From Treponema sp. (GTDB taxonomy: Bacteria; Spirochaetota; Spirochaetia; Treponematales; Treponemataceae): DNA of 51,036 nt. The notes below the pieces were generated by a model. That model searched no databases, was not told where the DNA came from, and saw nothing but the letters and a program-made list of their open reading frames with translations. This document shows positions 8,676 through 17,105 of this stretch, piece after piece. Made by a program: the position numbers and the translations under genes. The stretch is taken from positions 1 to 51,036 of the forward strand of contig JAEDCN010000016.1 in NCBI GenBank assembly GCA_016294105.1. Reading direction: 5' to 3'. Each line of letters opens with the position of its first letter. Position 1 is the first letter of the stretch.

Positions 8676-9746
8676 TCACTGAATTTCTTTAGCCAGTGGT
8701 ATTATCTTTTGCAGCAAGTCGCTTAACTCTTCAATCAACTCTATTTTCTTTAACCATGCAGCCTCTATTTTGGACTTGTTTACAATTATCCTCATGTTTT
8801 TCTTGTCTACTGAAATGGACATGATATTCCTCAGAGGAATTGCACTAGGCTTGTCAAAAATGACACCTGTATTTATGTATAATTTCTTGTTGGTAAGAAG
8901 AAATCCCTCCTTTCCTGTACTGTCAATCGTACTGTCATACTGGAGGATGATGTTTTCACCCGAACAATCCTTTGCATAGCTTTTTACGGCTCTCATGACT
9001 CTCTGGGGCTGCACATCAGCCAAAATCACTTGTGTTGCATAGTCTGTACTGCCCATTTTTTCCACAGACTCATAATATATCTTGGCAATTTCTTCCAATT
9101 CATGACTAACAGATTCCTTGGTTTCCTCTTTCACAGCAATTTGCTTTGGGCCGTCCTCTTCAACAAGATGAGGATATTGTTCCAACAGCCTATCCATTGC
9201 CGCATCTCCAGTTAACAACTCCAACTGCTCTGCAACATCATCAACATCCTCACCAGACATTTTGGCTATCATACTGTAACAAGAACCAAGTTCCTGACGA
9301 GTGAATGAAAATTGTTTTTTTATCAACGAAAGATTATACAACTGTTGGGGTGACAAAAAATTCTTTTCTGCAAGGCTTCCCACGAGAACAAGAGCCAGCA
9401 CGTATAAACCAACTATCTTTTCCCTTAGAATTCGAGTTGAAAGTACCTGCTCAAAAAACTGAGCTGACGACATTTTTTGCAAGTCATTGTAAATAGCGTC
9501 AATTTCTGGTTCACAAGAAAAGACTGAAATATCCTCATCCACAGTCCTCATTACCCCGACAATCTCCTTCTTTAACTCACGGGTAAGAGTTGCACGATAA
9601 CTAACGACAAATACTAAAGTCTTCAAGGTGTCAGCCTTGTCCTTTTTCTCAACACCATCTGATATTACACCTGCAGCAACATCTACCAGCAAATCTGCAG
9701 CTCCAATCGTGGCTCTTGCAGCCAGATATTCTCCAAAAAAACCCAT
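8676..9746 (-). CDS. Protein with TerB-like and bacterial PH-like regions
   Basis: 356-residue protein, no signal peptide. A helical segment at about 105-165 (IVGLYVLALVLVGSLAEKNFLSPQQLYNLS onward) is reminiscent of TerB-like helical bundles. The C-terminal 80 residues (EGFLLTNKKLYINTG, then AIPLRNIMSISV) look like a bacterial PH/YokE-type beta domain, where 'turns on when phosphorylated/unfolded' surface sensing has been proposed in relatives. Both assignments are by eye. The ATG has AAGGAG upstream and lies two bases after the preceding stop. AT-richer than the next genes of the operon. Function unknown. Confidence 0.6.
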   Translation of the reverse strand: MGFFGEYLAARATIGAADLLVDVAAGVISDGVEKKDKADTLKTLVFVVSYRATLTRELKKEIVGVMRTVDEDISVFSCEPEIDAIYNDLQKMSSAQFFEQVLSTRILREKIVGLYVLALVLVGSLAEKNFLSPQQLYNLSLIKKQFSFTRQELGSCYSMIAKMSGEDVDDVAEQLELLTGDAAMDRLLEQYPHLVEEDGPKQIAVKEETKESVSHELEEIAKIYYESVEKMGSTDYATQVILADVQPQRVMRAVKSYAKDCSGENIILQYDSTIDSTGKEGFLLTNKKLYINTGVIFDKPSAIPLRNIMSISVDKKNMRIIVNKSKIEAAWLKKIELIEELSDLLQKIIPLAKEIQ

Positions 9747-9748
9747 GT

Positions 9749-10111
9749 TTATCCTCTCCTTACCTCAACATCAAACAATGTGCACACTTGGAACTCCATC
9801 TTTCCATTGATTTCCCTGCAAGCACATATTACAAGACACTTTGAATGATGATTCCTATAAAAGAAAAATGAATCCGTATCTGCAGAAAAAGCAAATTTGC
9901 TTTCACTACTACATTCAAGTTCCCATCCTCTTTCATCATTTTTAATAGCTTTGAAAATAAATTCTGCAGAAGAAGGACAACATGAACTATCTCTTAAACA
10001 ATTCCCACTTCTTGACCAAACTTCACCCCTTCCACAAATTCTGTCTCCCTCTTTAATATCAAAATTCTCCATAAAAGTAGACATATTTTCAAACCGCTCA
10101 ATCCGATTCAA
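9749..10111 (-). CDS. Small conserved-looking hypothetical protein, first gene of the operon
   Basis: 120-residue soluble protein, not recognised. It has an N-terminal acidic part (ENFDIKEGDRICGRGEVWSRSG) and seven or so cysteines, including CLRDSSCC and CLVICAC, which could bind metal or form disulfides. The start is set at a TTG (10111) with AGAGGAGG eight bases upstream; a GTG seven codons earlier has no ribosome site. It is the first gene after the operon promoter at 10155-10183. Confidence 0.55.
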   Translation of the reverse strand: MNRIERFENMSTFMENFDIKEGDRICGRGEVWSRSGNCLRDSSCCPSSAEFIFKAIKNDERGWELECSSESKFAFSADTDSFFFYRNHHSKCLVICACREINGKMEFQVCTLFDVEVRRG

Positions 10112-10154
10112 CTCTTTTCCCTCCTCTTTCACTCTGTATAAACTATTATTTTAC

Positions 10155-10183
10155 AAAATACACTTGTTTATACAAAGTGTCAA
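10155..10183 (-). promoter_or_regulatory. Sigma-70 promoter of the envelope operon
   Basis: On the minus strand a consensus TTGACA (10183-10178) is followed by 17 bases and TATTTT (10160-10155). A palindrome fills the spacer, so a bound repressor would block RNA polymerase. Confidence 0.7.
10160..10180. promoter_or_regulatory. Putative operator inside the operon promoter
   Basis: Inverted repeat ACACTT-N9-AAGTGT. It contains CTTGTTTATAC (10163-10173), which recurs exactly at 10226-10236 in front of the divergent XRE gene. Confidence 0.55.
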
Positions 10184-10225
10184 TGCAAAATCACTAGTTA
10201 TCACACAATTTTATTCTAAAAAAAC

Positions 10226-10244
10226 CTTGTTTATACTTAGTATA
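10226..10244. promoter_or_regulatory. Second putative operator, at the XRE gene start
   Basis: CTTGTTTATAC is repeated here and runs into a perfect palindrome TATAC-TTA-GTATA (10232-10244) ending two bases before the XRE start codon. TATACT inside it could be the -10 box of a leaderless XRE transcript, so binding would autorepress. Confidence 0.5.
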
Positions 10245-10246
10245 GG

Positions 10247-10558
10247 ATGTCTCATCAAAGCACGTTCATAGCGAATCTCAAGTATTACCGTGGGCTGCGG
10301 GGCTTTTCCCAGGCCAAGCTGGCGGAGTGTTGCAACTGCCAGCCAGGAACCATCGGCTGCATCGAGTCCGGCCGCCAGTACCCCTCCTTTGACCTCATGT
10401 TCAAGATGGCAGATGTGCTGCAGGTTCATCCCGCCGACCTCTTTTTACGGAATGCGTCAAATGTAATGGAGGAAACCTATTCAATATTGAAGGGGGAGCT
10501 GCTTCCCCAGCTGGAGCAATTTGTGGAGACGCGCTTTGGCTCTGGAGAGTCAGGCTAA
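10247..10558 (+). CDS. XRE-family repressor, likely controls the divergent operon
   Basis: 103-residue protein with a Cro/CI-type HTH at about 8-63: LKYYRGLRGFSQAKLAECCN, PGTIGCIESGRQYPSFDLMF, then MADVLQVHPADLF. A short helical tail follows. No Shine-Dalgarno precedes the ATG; a TATACT box ends nine bases upstream, which suggests a leaderless message. It is divergent from the six-gene operon across a 135-bp region with two copies of CTTGTTTATAC and related palindromes, the usual layout for a self-limiting repressor. The gene itself is GC-rich, like the middle of the operon, while the intergenic DNA is AT-rich. Confidence 0.8.
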   Translation: MSHQSTFIANLKYYRGLRGFSQAKLAECCNCQPGTIGCIESGRQYPSFDLMFKMADVLQVHPADLFLRNASNVMEETYSILKGELLPQLEQFVETRFGSGESG

Positions 10559-10685
10559 TGCAAAATCTATTTCCCTAAGGTCTGTTCACACAGAATCCTC
10601 ATGTTCAGAAGTGTCGATTGCACGGATTATGAGGCACAGTTTCCGCAAGGCAGTCCCCTGTACTGGGCTTCCCCAGCTCCAAGCC

Positions 10686-10714
10686 TTTACCAAAGCCTTG
10701 TTTTTCACTACAAT
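10686..10714 (+). promoter_or_regulatory. Probable ilvC promoter
   Basis: TTTACC, 17 bases, TACAAT, located 41 bp before the ilvC start. The rest of the 196-bp gap after the XRE gene shows no further signal. Confidence 0.5.
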
Positions 10715-10754
10715 AAAGAATCTTAAACATAACTTTATTTTTAGAGGAATCATA

Positions 10755-12236
10755 ATGGAAAAGGTTAATTATTTTAATTCCATCCCCTGGCGGGAGGCCT
10801 TGCTTCAGTTGGGTCACTGCCGCTTTATGGATCGGGAGGAATTTGCCGACGGAACAAATGCCCTGAAAGGCAAGAAGATTGTTATCATCGGTTGTGGTGC
10901 CCAGGGTCTTCATCAGGGAATGAACCTGCGGGATTCCGGTCTTGATGTAAGCTATGCCTTGCGTGCAGAGGCCATTGCTGAAAAGCGTGCCAGCTACAAG
11001 AATGCCGTGGAAAATGGATTCAAGGTGGGAACCTACCAGGAAATGATTCCCACTGCTGACTTGGTAGGAAATCTTACCCCAGACAAGCAGCACTCAAATG
11101 TTTTGGAAAATGTTGTTCCCTTGATGAAGCAGGGAGCATCTCTGTGGTACAGCCACGGATTCAATATTGTAGAAGAAGGAATGCAGATTCGCCCTGACAT
11201 TACCGTTGTAATGATGGCCCCCAAGGGCCCCGGCTCCGAGGTCCGTACCGAATATGTTCGTGGCTTCGGAATCCCCACCCTCATCGCCGTTCACCCAGTA
11301 AACGACCCAGAAGGAAAGGGCTGGGCCATTGCAAAGGCTTTGGCAGCTGGAACTGGTGGAAGCCGTGCAGGTGTTCTTGAATCAAGCTTTGTGGCAGAAG
11401 TAAAGTCCGACCTGATGGGTGAGCAGACTATTCTCTGTGGTATGCTTCAGACTGGCAGTATCTTGTGCTTTGACCGCATGGTAGAAAAGGGAATTGACAA
11501 GGGATATGCCTCCAAGCTGATTCAATACGGTTGGGAAACCATTACCGAAGCCCTCAAGTGGGGTGGAATCACCGGTATGATGGATCGCCTGTCAAACCCT
11601 GCAAAAATCAAGGCCAATGCCCTTTCCAAGGAGCTGAAGGCAATTATGGCTCCTTTGTACCAAAAGCACATGGACGACATTATTTCCGGTGAATTTAGCC
11701 GTGTTATGATGATTGACTGGGCAAATGATGACAAGAACTTGTTGGCATGGCGTGAAGCCACTGGTAAGACTGCCTTCGAGCAAACTCCCGCTGGAGATGT
11801 GGAAATTGGAGAGCAGGAATACTTTGACAATGGTATCTTGATGGTGGCTATGGTTAAGGCTGGTGTAGAGCTGGCATTTGAAACCATGGTGGATGCAGGA
11901 ATCAAGCCTGAAAGTGCCTATTACGAGTCCCTCCACGAAACTCCTCTTATTGCAAACCTCATCAGCCGCAAGAAGCTGTATGAAATGAACAAGGTTATTT
12001 CCGACACCGCTGAATACGGCTGCTACCTCTTTGACAACGCCTGCCGTCCTCTGTTGAAGGACTTTATGGCAAAGGTAGACACTGACATCATCGGAAAGGG
12101 TCTGGCTAACAAGGACAACAGCGTTTCCAACCAGGAGCTGGTAAAGGTAAACGAAGAAATCCGCAACCACCCCATTGAGATTGTTGGAAAGAAGCTCCGT
12201 GGCTACATGACCGCCATGAAGGCTATCGTTGGCTAG
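10755..12236 (+). CDS. ilvC: Ketol-acid reductoisomerase, class II (long form)
   Basis: 493-residue NADPH-dependent, Mg-requiring enzyme of valine, leucine and isoleucine synthesis: acetolactate or acetohydroxybutyrate is isomerised and reduced to the dihydroxy acid. A Rossmann motif GCGAQG lies at 46-51, and the length matches the E. coli-like long form with a duplicated C-terminal knotted domain. The start is the ATG at 10755 with AGAGGAA upstream; the open frame extends a further 78 codons without family similarity. It stands alone between its own promoter and terminator, with no other ilv or leu gene in the window. Confidence 0.96.
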   Translation: MEKVNYFNSIPWREALLQLGHCRFMDREEFADGTNALKGKKIVIIGCGAQGLHQGMNLRDSGLDVSYALRAEAIAEKRASYKNAVENGFKVGTYQEMIPTADLVGNLTPDKQHSNVLENVVPLMKQGASLWYSHGFNIVEEGMQIRPDITVVMMAPKGPGSEVRTEYVRGFGIPTLIAVHPVNDPEGKGWAIAKALAAGTGGSRAGVLESSFVAEVKSDLMGEQTILCGMLQTGSILCFDRMVEKGIDKGYASKLIQYGWETITEALKWGGITGMMDRLSNPAKIKANALSKELKAIMAPLYQKHMDDIISGEFSRVMMIDWANDDKNLLAWREATGKTAFEQTPAGDVEIGEQEYFDNGILMVAMVKAGVELAFETMVDAGIKPESAYYESLHETPLIANLISRKKLYEMNKVISDTAEYGCYLFDNACRPLLKDFMAKVDTDIIGKGLANKDNSVSNQELVKVNEEIRNHPIEIVGKKLRGYMTAMKAIVG

Positions 12237-12241
12237 TAAGC

Positions 12242-12276
12242 AAAAGCGGGATTCAGCTTGAGTCCCGCTTTTTTGT
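12242..12276 (+). terminator. ilvC terminator
   Basis: Hairpin AAAGCGGGA / TCCCGCTTT with an 11-nt loop, then a T run, six bases after the ilvC stop. Confidence 0.9.
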
Positions 12277-12282
12277 GTCCAG

Positions 12283-12570
12283 TTAAAAATCAATCAAAAG
12301 TCTATCGCTTACTGCCGTTTCCTGTGGTGAAACAGCTATGAGAGATTTTACCTCCTGTGTCTCTGTGGAAATACTCTTTCCCAGCAGAAAGGCATCACCA
12401 CTGGTGGGCTTAGTAATACAGGAGAGCATCTTGATGGTGGTGGTTTTCCCTGCTCCCTTCACGCCCAAAAGGGAAAAAATTTCTCCCTGTTTTACAGAAA
12501 GATTCAAATTGTCTACTGCTACCACATCCTTGTAGTGCTTTGTCAATCCTTCTATTTGAATAGCATCCAT
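12283..12570 (-). pseudogene. Truncated ABC transporter ATP-binding protein
   Basis: 95 codons covering only the first third of an ABC-type ATPase (normal length about 240-300). It has a Walker A GVKGAGKTT at 36-44 (most relatives have GVNGAGKTT) and the Q-loop region VSPQETAVS, then an unrelated tail and a stop. The signature motif, Walker B and switch histidine are all missing, so it cannot be a working ATPase. It follows the TetR-like fragment by three bases. The break lies next to the ilvC terminator. Remnant of a TetR-ABC exporter operon. Confidence 0.8.
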
Positions 12571-12573
12571 TTC

Positions 12574-13015
12574 CTAGCACTCCATTCCAAATTGTGTTTT
12601 TACCCCAAGATAAGCATCCGTCAGCATTTTGCTTACCAGCTCCCAGTCAAGATTCAAAAAGCCTGTGGCAAACATGGTTGCTATGCCGTGGACAAAGGCC
12701 CACATCTCCAGATGAAAGAACTCAGCCTCAGCTCCTGTAAGCCCCGTGTTGTCGTGAAGCAGGGATTTCATCTCATCTCCCAGCTCCATTTCCTTGGGCA
12801 CCACCTCAGCAGAATGATCCCGCATGTACAGCAGTTTGAATAATTCTCTCTCTTCCTTGGCAAAGCGAATGTAAGCCATTCCGCTAGCCTTATAGCTAGG
12901 ATAGACCCCGCTTTCCACCTCACGCTTGATATACTGATTGCACATCCAGTCTGCCTGCTCAATCACCACCATCCGCAATTCTTCCATGGAAGAAAAAAAG
13001 GTCGGGGAAAGCTGT
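12574..13015 (-). pseudogene. TetR/AcrR regulator fragment lacking its DNA-binding domain
   Basis: About 147 codons resembling the ligand-binding part of a TetR regulator: FFSSMEELRMVVIEQ corresponds to the end of the HTH (the usual 'YFGSKEEL' block), followed by YPSYKASGMAYIRFAKEERELFKLLYMRD, a run common in TetR regulators next to ABC exporters. The first 40 or so residues with the recognition helix are gone. The open frame extends back into the end of the upstream gene, where a chance ATG lies, so the 5' end is undefined. Together with the truncated ABC gene it is what remains of a decayed, probably acquired, two-gene unit. Confidence 0.7.
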
Positions 13016-13651
13016 TCACTCCCCTGCCCCACTATCATCACGAGCTTCAGTGACATCAGATACCAGCACCTTGTTTTTGTAGAATTCTTCTTCCAATAGC
13101 TGCACCACCGCTAGCTCTCCGTCTGTCCAAGAAAAATTGCCGCTGGGAATGAAAATCAGCTGCCAAACGGGAAGTCCACGGGCAAGACGAAGCACTGGCA
13201 CATAATCCGTTCGTTTTGCCTCCCACTGAAGCCAGAACTGAAGGAATACAAAATCCTTTCCCACAGTGTATCGCTCCCGCTGGGTCAAGGGAGAAGCAAT
13301 AGTAAAGTCGCTGATAAAGGTAGCATCATCCCCCAGCTGGGAGTTTATATCCACCATAGCCACAAAAAGATCGTAGGCTTGCACCAACAGCTTTTTATCA
13401 TCCTCCAACTGCTGGGCAATAGCAGAAAATTCCCCAAAGCATTGCTCCGGAGTTAAAAGCTGACGGTAGGTTTTCAGCACGATTTTTTTTCCGCTGGTAC
13501 GTTTGTCTGAAGATGCCATTCCAGCAATAGCTGCTGCAGCACGTTTTTTGGGCAAAAGAAATTCCGGTGGCTTGTTGCCAGAATCTTGAAATCGCTTGAA
13601 TTGTTCTTCAAAGTTGCTGATAGCAGTACCCAATGTTTGTTTATTTTCCAT
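13016..13651 (-). CDS. Conserved-looking protein of unknown function
   Basis: 211-residue soluble protein, not assigned to a family. A basic, Ala-rich N-terminal part (about 1-65) precedes a mixed alpha/beta domain (about 70-205) with WLQWEAKRTDYVPVLRLARGLPVWQLIFIPSG and a C-terminal helix AVVQLLEEEFYKNKVLV. AAAGGAGGTG lies 11 bases before the ATG, a longer gap than usual. It is divergent from thrH. No signal peptide or membrane segment is present. Confidence 0.65.
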   Translation of the reverse strand: MENKQTLGTAISNFEEQFKRFQDSGNKPPEFLLPKKRAAAAIAGMASSDKRTSGKKIVLKTYRQLLTPEQCFGEFSAIAQQLEDDKKLLVQAYDLFVAMVDINSQLGDDATFISDFTIASPLTQRERYTVGKDFVFLQFWLQWEAKRTDYVPVLRLARGLPVWQLIFIPSGNFSWTDGELAVVQLLEEEFYKNKVLVSDVTEARDDSGAGE

Positions 13652-13774
13652 GAATCAAGCCACCTCCTTTAGTCATTCCACTAAAAGTATAGCATAGCCA
13701 GCAAGTTTTATGCTACAATGATGAGGATTTTTTCGATTCCACAGCAGGAATCAAACCATACACGAGGAATTAAT

Positions 13775-14380
13775 ATGTATATAACTTGTCTTGATTTAGA
13801 AGGTGTTTTGGTGCCAGAAATTTGGATTGCCTTTGCAGAGGAAACAGGCATTCCTGAATTGCACCTCACCACCAGAGATATCAGCGACTATGATGTGCTG
13901 ATGAAAAAACGCCTTGCCATTTTGGAGGAGCATAAGCTGGGTCTCAAGGAGATTCAGGCCACCATCGCCCGCATTGACCCACTGCCTGGAGCAAAGGAAT
14001 TCCTAGACAAGCTTCGTCGGGTGAGCCAGGTGGTAATTCTTTCCGACACCTTCACCCAGTTTGCAGCCCCCCTCATGGAAAAGCTGGGAATGCCCACCAT
14101 CTTCTGCAATGAGCTAGAGGTTGCCAGCGACGGAAAGATTACTGGCTACAAGATGCGGCAGGACAACGGAAAATATCATGCCATCAAGGGATTTCAGTCC
14201 ATGGGCTACGACACCATTGCTTCTGGTGATTCCTTCAACGACCTAGCCATGATTACCGCTTCCCAGGCAGGATTTTTGTTCCGCGCCCCCCAGCACATCA
14301 TTGACGACCACCCCCAGATTCCAGCCTTTACAGAATACGACCAGCTGCTGGATGCCATCAAAAAAGTGGTGGAAAAATAA
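13775..14380 (+). CDS. thrH: Bifunctional phosphoserine phosphatase / homoserine phosphotransferase (ThrH)
   Basis: 201-residue HAD-superfamily enzyme. The N-terminal CLDLEGVLVPEIW replaces the usual DxDxT/V with DLEG, which is a ThrH hallmark; VVILSDTFTQFA (about 89-100) is motif II, and GDSFNDLAMI (about 150-159) is motif III/IV. It removes phosphate from phosphoserine (last step of serine synthesis) and can move it to homoserine. The ATG at 13775 is preceded by GAGGAA; the longer frame lacks a ribosome site. It is 19 bp upstream of the S1-domain gene and probably co-transcribed with it. Confidence 0.9.
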   Translation: MYITCLDLEGVLVPEIWIAFAEETGIPELHLTTRDISDYDVLMKKRLAILEEHKLGLKEIQATIARIDPLPGAKEFLDKLRRVSQVVILSDTFTQFAAPLMEKLGMPTIFCNELEVASDGKITGYKMRQDNGKYHAIKGFQSMGYDTIASGDSFNDLAMITASQAGFLFRAPQHIIDDHPQIPAFTEYDQLLDAIKKVVEK

Positions 14381-14399
14381 ACAGGAGGAATAAAACATC

Positions 14400-15509
14400 A
14401 TGAATAAGATTATTCCTGGGCAGGAAATTGAAGCCCAGATTGTAGCAATTACCAAGGATTGTGTCTTCATCGACCTGAATGCAAAAAGTGAGGGCATCAT
14501 CGACAAGGCAGAATTCCTAGATAAGGATGGCAACTGCAGCCTTCAGGAAGGAGACAAGATTAAGGCCTTCTTCCTAGGAGAGCGGAATGGTGAGATGCGG
14601 TTCACCACAAAGCTTGCTAGCGACAAGCTGGGCCAGGACAAGGGCGACACATCCATGCTGGAGCAGGCTTGGAAAAGTGGTATCCCTGTAGAAGGTAAGG
14701 TAGAAAAAGAAATCAAGGGTGGCTTTGAGGTAAAGCTGGGAAATGCACGAGCCTTTTGTCCCTATTCCCAAATGGGCTTCCGCCAGAAGGAGGAGCCAGC
14801 CGCCTACATTGGCCGTGTACTTTCCTTTAAGATTCAAGAATACAAGGAAAACGGAAAGAACATTCTTGTTTCAAACCGTGTGGTTCTGGAAGAGGAGCAT
14901 CGTCAGCAGTTGGCAAACATCAGCAAAACGATTTTCGTTGGCCAGGTGGTAAAGGGCAAGATTGAATCCCTCCAGAGCTTTGGTGCCTTTGTGGACCTTG
15001 GCGGCTTCAAAGCATTGCTACCCATTTCACAGGTGGGACGGGGACGAGTGGCAGATATTTCTGAGGTGCTGACGGTGGGACAGGAAGTTGAAGTAGAAGT
15101 TATTTCCGCTGACTGGGCAAAGGAGCGAGTTTCCGTAAGCCTCAAAGCCCTTATGTCAGATCCCTGGGACACAGTACAGGACAAGTATCCCGTTGACTCC
15201 AAGCACAAGGGCACCATCGCCAGAGTTGCCGACTTTGGACTTTTCGTTACCTTGGAGCCTGGTGTGGACGGCCTTTTGCACATTTCCGAGCTGCAGGGTG
15301 AAAATAGAAACACCAACCTGCGGGTTAAGTACAAGGCAGGAGACTCCATGGACGTAGCCATCAAGGCGGTGGACCCAGAAGAAAGAAGAATCAGTCTTCG
15401 CTCTGCCACCAGCAGCCAGCAGGACAAGGACACCGAAAAATACCTTGGAAGCCAGAAGGATGATGGAGACACCTACAATCCCTTCGCTGCATTGTTAAAG
15501 AAAAAATAA
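14400..15509 (+). CDS. Four-domain S1 RNA-binding protein (ribosomal protein S1-like)
   Basis: 369 residues with four S1 (OB-fold) repeats: about 4-70 (GQEIEAQIVAITKDCVFIDL), 95-165 (GKVEKEIKGGFEVKL), 183-253 (GQVVKGKIESLQSFGAFVDLGG) and 270-340 (GTIARVADFGLFVTLEPGVDGLLHISEL). Domains three and four are the most canonical. Ribosomal S1 in E. coli has six domains; shorter four-domain forms occur in other phyla and may act in translation initiation or RNA turnover. AGGAGG precedes the ATG. Follows thrH and ends at a strong terminator. Confidence 0.88.
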   Translation: MNKIIPGQEIEAQIVAITKDCVFIDLNAKSEGIIDKAEFLDKDGNCSLQEGDKIKAFFLGERNGEMRFTTKLASDKLGQDKGDTSMLEQAWKSGIPVEGKVEKEIKGGFEVKLGNARAFCPYSQMGFRQKEEPAAYIGRVLSFKIQEYKENGKNILVSNRVVLEEEHRQQLANISKTIFVGQVVKGKIESLQSFGAFVDLGGFKALLPISQVGRGRVADISEVLTVGQEVEVEVISADWAKERVSVSLKALMSDPWDTVQDKYPVDSKHKGTIARVADFGLFVTLEPGVDGLLHISELQGENRNTNLRVKYKAGDSMDVAIKAVDPEERRISLRSATSSQQDKDTEKYLGSQKDDGDTYNPFAALLKKK

Positions 15510-15519
15510 GTTTTAGAAG

Positions 15520-15560
15520 AAGGTGAAGCCTACAATAAACCGTAGTGCTTCACCTTTTTT
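15520..15560 (+). terminator. Terminator of thrH-S1 unit
   Basis: Arms AAGGTGAAGC and GCTTCACCTT with a 17-nt interior, then T6. Confidence 0.88.
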
Positions 15561-15561
15561 A

Positions 15562-15594
15562 CAAAAAAAAACCGACCCAAGAATCTTGAGTCGG
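15562..15594 (-). terminator. Terminator of the htrA gene
   Basis: Minus-strand hairpin CCGACTCAAG / CTTGGGTCGG followed by nine T, placed back-to-back with the terminator of the opposing unit. Confidence 0.85.
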
Positions 15595-15626
15595 ATGCAT
15601 CGAATCAATTAAACCTTCAACCGGAA

Positions 15627-17105
15627 CTACAGCTTGTATCTTCCAGTGGAAATAGTATGGCCCTCGTTGTATACGTCGAACCAAATCTCCTTGTTACCAG
15701 ACAGATCCAACAAGCTATAGAATTCTTCCAAAGATGAAACTTTCTTGCCGTTTACAGCAGTAATTACATCTCCGTTTTGCAACCTCATGGCAGCTGCAGG
15801 GGACTTGGACTGAACGCTAGTAACCACCACGCCCTCCACCTTGTCCTCGGTCAGCTTCAGCTGCTTGCGGGTAGCTTCATTGAGAGGTGCGGCAATAAAT
15901 CCAGGCCACAGCTTTGAGTTGTCGGCCACCAGCTCCTCGTTGCGATTTTCAATCTTCACCTGCAGAGAAACTTCCTTGCCACCACGCAAAACCACAAAGT
16001 CAGCAGTTTCACCCACCGTCAAATCACCTACTTCCCGCACCAGCTGGTCCACAGAACGAACGTCATGACCGTTCAGCTTGATTACAAAGTCACCGGCTTG
16101 CATTCCAGCCTTTTGGGCAGGAGAACCGATGAAAATCTGGGATGCAAAGGCACCCACACGGCGACCAACTCCCAAAGCATCCTTGTACTCGTTGGTAATG
16201 TCCACCAGAGAAACACCCATCCAGCCGTAAGTTACCTTACCTGTTTCGATGAATGAATCGATGGCCTTTTTTACGTTGTTAATGGGAATCGCAAAACCCA
16301 ATCCCTGGGATCCACCAGATTGAGACGCTATCCAAGTATTGATTCCAATTACCTCACCGTAAATATTTACCAGAGCACCACCGGAGTTACCTTGATTGAT
16401 GGCGGCATCCGTCTGAATGAAGTCGCTGATATTTCCAATTCCGTTACCGGAACGACCAGTTGCACTTACAATTCCCTGGGTTACAGAAGCGTAGTATCCC
16501 AGTGGAGTTCCCATGGCAAAACAGATGTCACCAGTCTGTACGGTGTCAGAATCACCCAACACAGCCACAGGAATATTCTCGTTCTTGGCCTCAAAGGAAA
16601 CCAAGGCAATATCCATCCGCTCGTCCTTTCCCACCAGCTTTGCGTCAAAGGTACGGTCGTCAGAAAGCCGAACGGAAATTTCGTTGGCAGAGCCCACCAC
16701 GTGGTTGTTAGTCAGAGCATAGTAGGTATCACCATTTTTTCGTACGATTACACCAGAGCCAAGACCAGACTGCTCATATTCCCGAGTCTGACCTTCACCC
16801 TCTTCGCCTTGACCAAAGAAAAAGTTAAAGGGCCAGCCCATGGAAGGATTGATAACTGCTTTCTTTTCAATTACATCAATTTCTACAATGCTAGGCAACA
16901 CGCCACTGGAAATTGAGCGGAACACATTTTGCATGGCTTCTGCTACCGCTAATGAATCCTTGGCAATGGCAACAGCTGGTGCTGTATCAGCAAAAGCTGT
17001 GTTGGCGGACTTTCCCTCTGATGAACTGCAGGAAAAGGAAAACAGAAGGAAAGACAAGAGGGTGGCAAATGCCACACCTGCCAGATATTTTGTTCGTCGT
17101 TTCAT
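15627..17105 (-). CDS. HtrA/DegP-family serine protease with two PDZ domains
   Basis: 492-residue envelope protease. The leader ends in LLFSFSC, so Cys26 may be lipidated, giving a membrane-tethered HtrA. Trypsin-like triad: His135 in LTNNHVVG, Asp165 in ERMDIALV, Ser241 in QGNSGGAL. PDZ1 spans about 280-375 (GWMGVSL to VVLRGGK), PDZ2 about 395-490. Family members degrade or refold damaged periplasmic proteins. The ATG at 17105 lies ten bases after GGAGG; a TTG two codons earlier is four bases from it and is also possible. Transcribed alone; a TTGACA at about 17199-17194 on the minus strand may be its -35 box. Confidence 0.94.
   Translation of the reverse strand: MKRRTKYLAGVAFATLLSFLLFSFSCSSSEGKSANTAFADTAPAVAIAKDSLAVAEAMQNVFRSISSGVLPSIVEIDVIEKKAVINPSMGWPFNFFFGQGEEGEGQTREYEQSGLGSGVIVRKNGDTYYALTNNHVVGSANEISVRLSDDRTFDAKLVGKDERMDIALVSFEAKNENIPVAVLGDSDTVQTGDICFAMGTPLGYYASVTQGIVSATGRSGNGIGNISDFIQTDAAINQGNSGGALVNIYGEVIGINTWIASQSGGSQGLGFAIPINNVKKAIDSFIETGKVTYGWMGVSLVDITNEYKDALGVGRRVGAFASQIFIGSPAQKAGMQAGDFVIKLNGHDVRSVDQLVREVGDLTVGETADFVVLRGGKEVSLQVKIENRNEELVADNSKLWPGFIAAPLNEATRKQLKLTEDKVEGVVVTSVQSKSPAAAMRLQNGDVITAVNGKKVSSLEEFYSLLDLSGNKEIWFDVYNEGHTISTGRYKL

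Noticed and set aside
10521..10754. N-terminal extension of ilvC
   Set aside because: The 78 extra codons overlap the XRE gene end, have no ribosome site and do not resemble the family; the ATG at 10755 gives the standard length.
11592..12293. 233-codon minus-strand open frame opposite ilvC
   Set aside because: Antisense shadow of a conserved gene.
12574..13056. Intact TetR regulator
   Set aside because: The apparent ATG lies within the upstream gene and the DNA-binding helices are absent.
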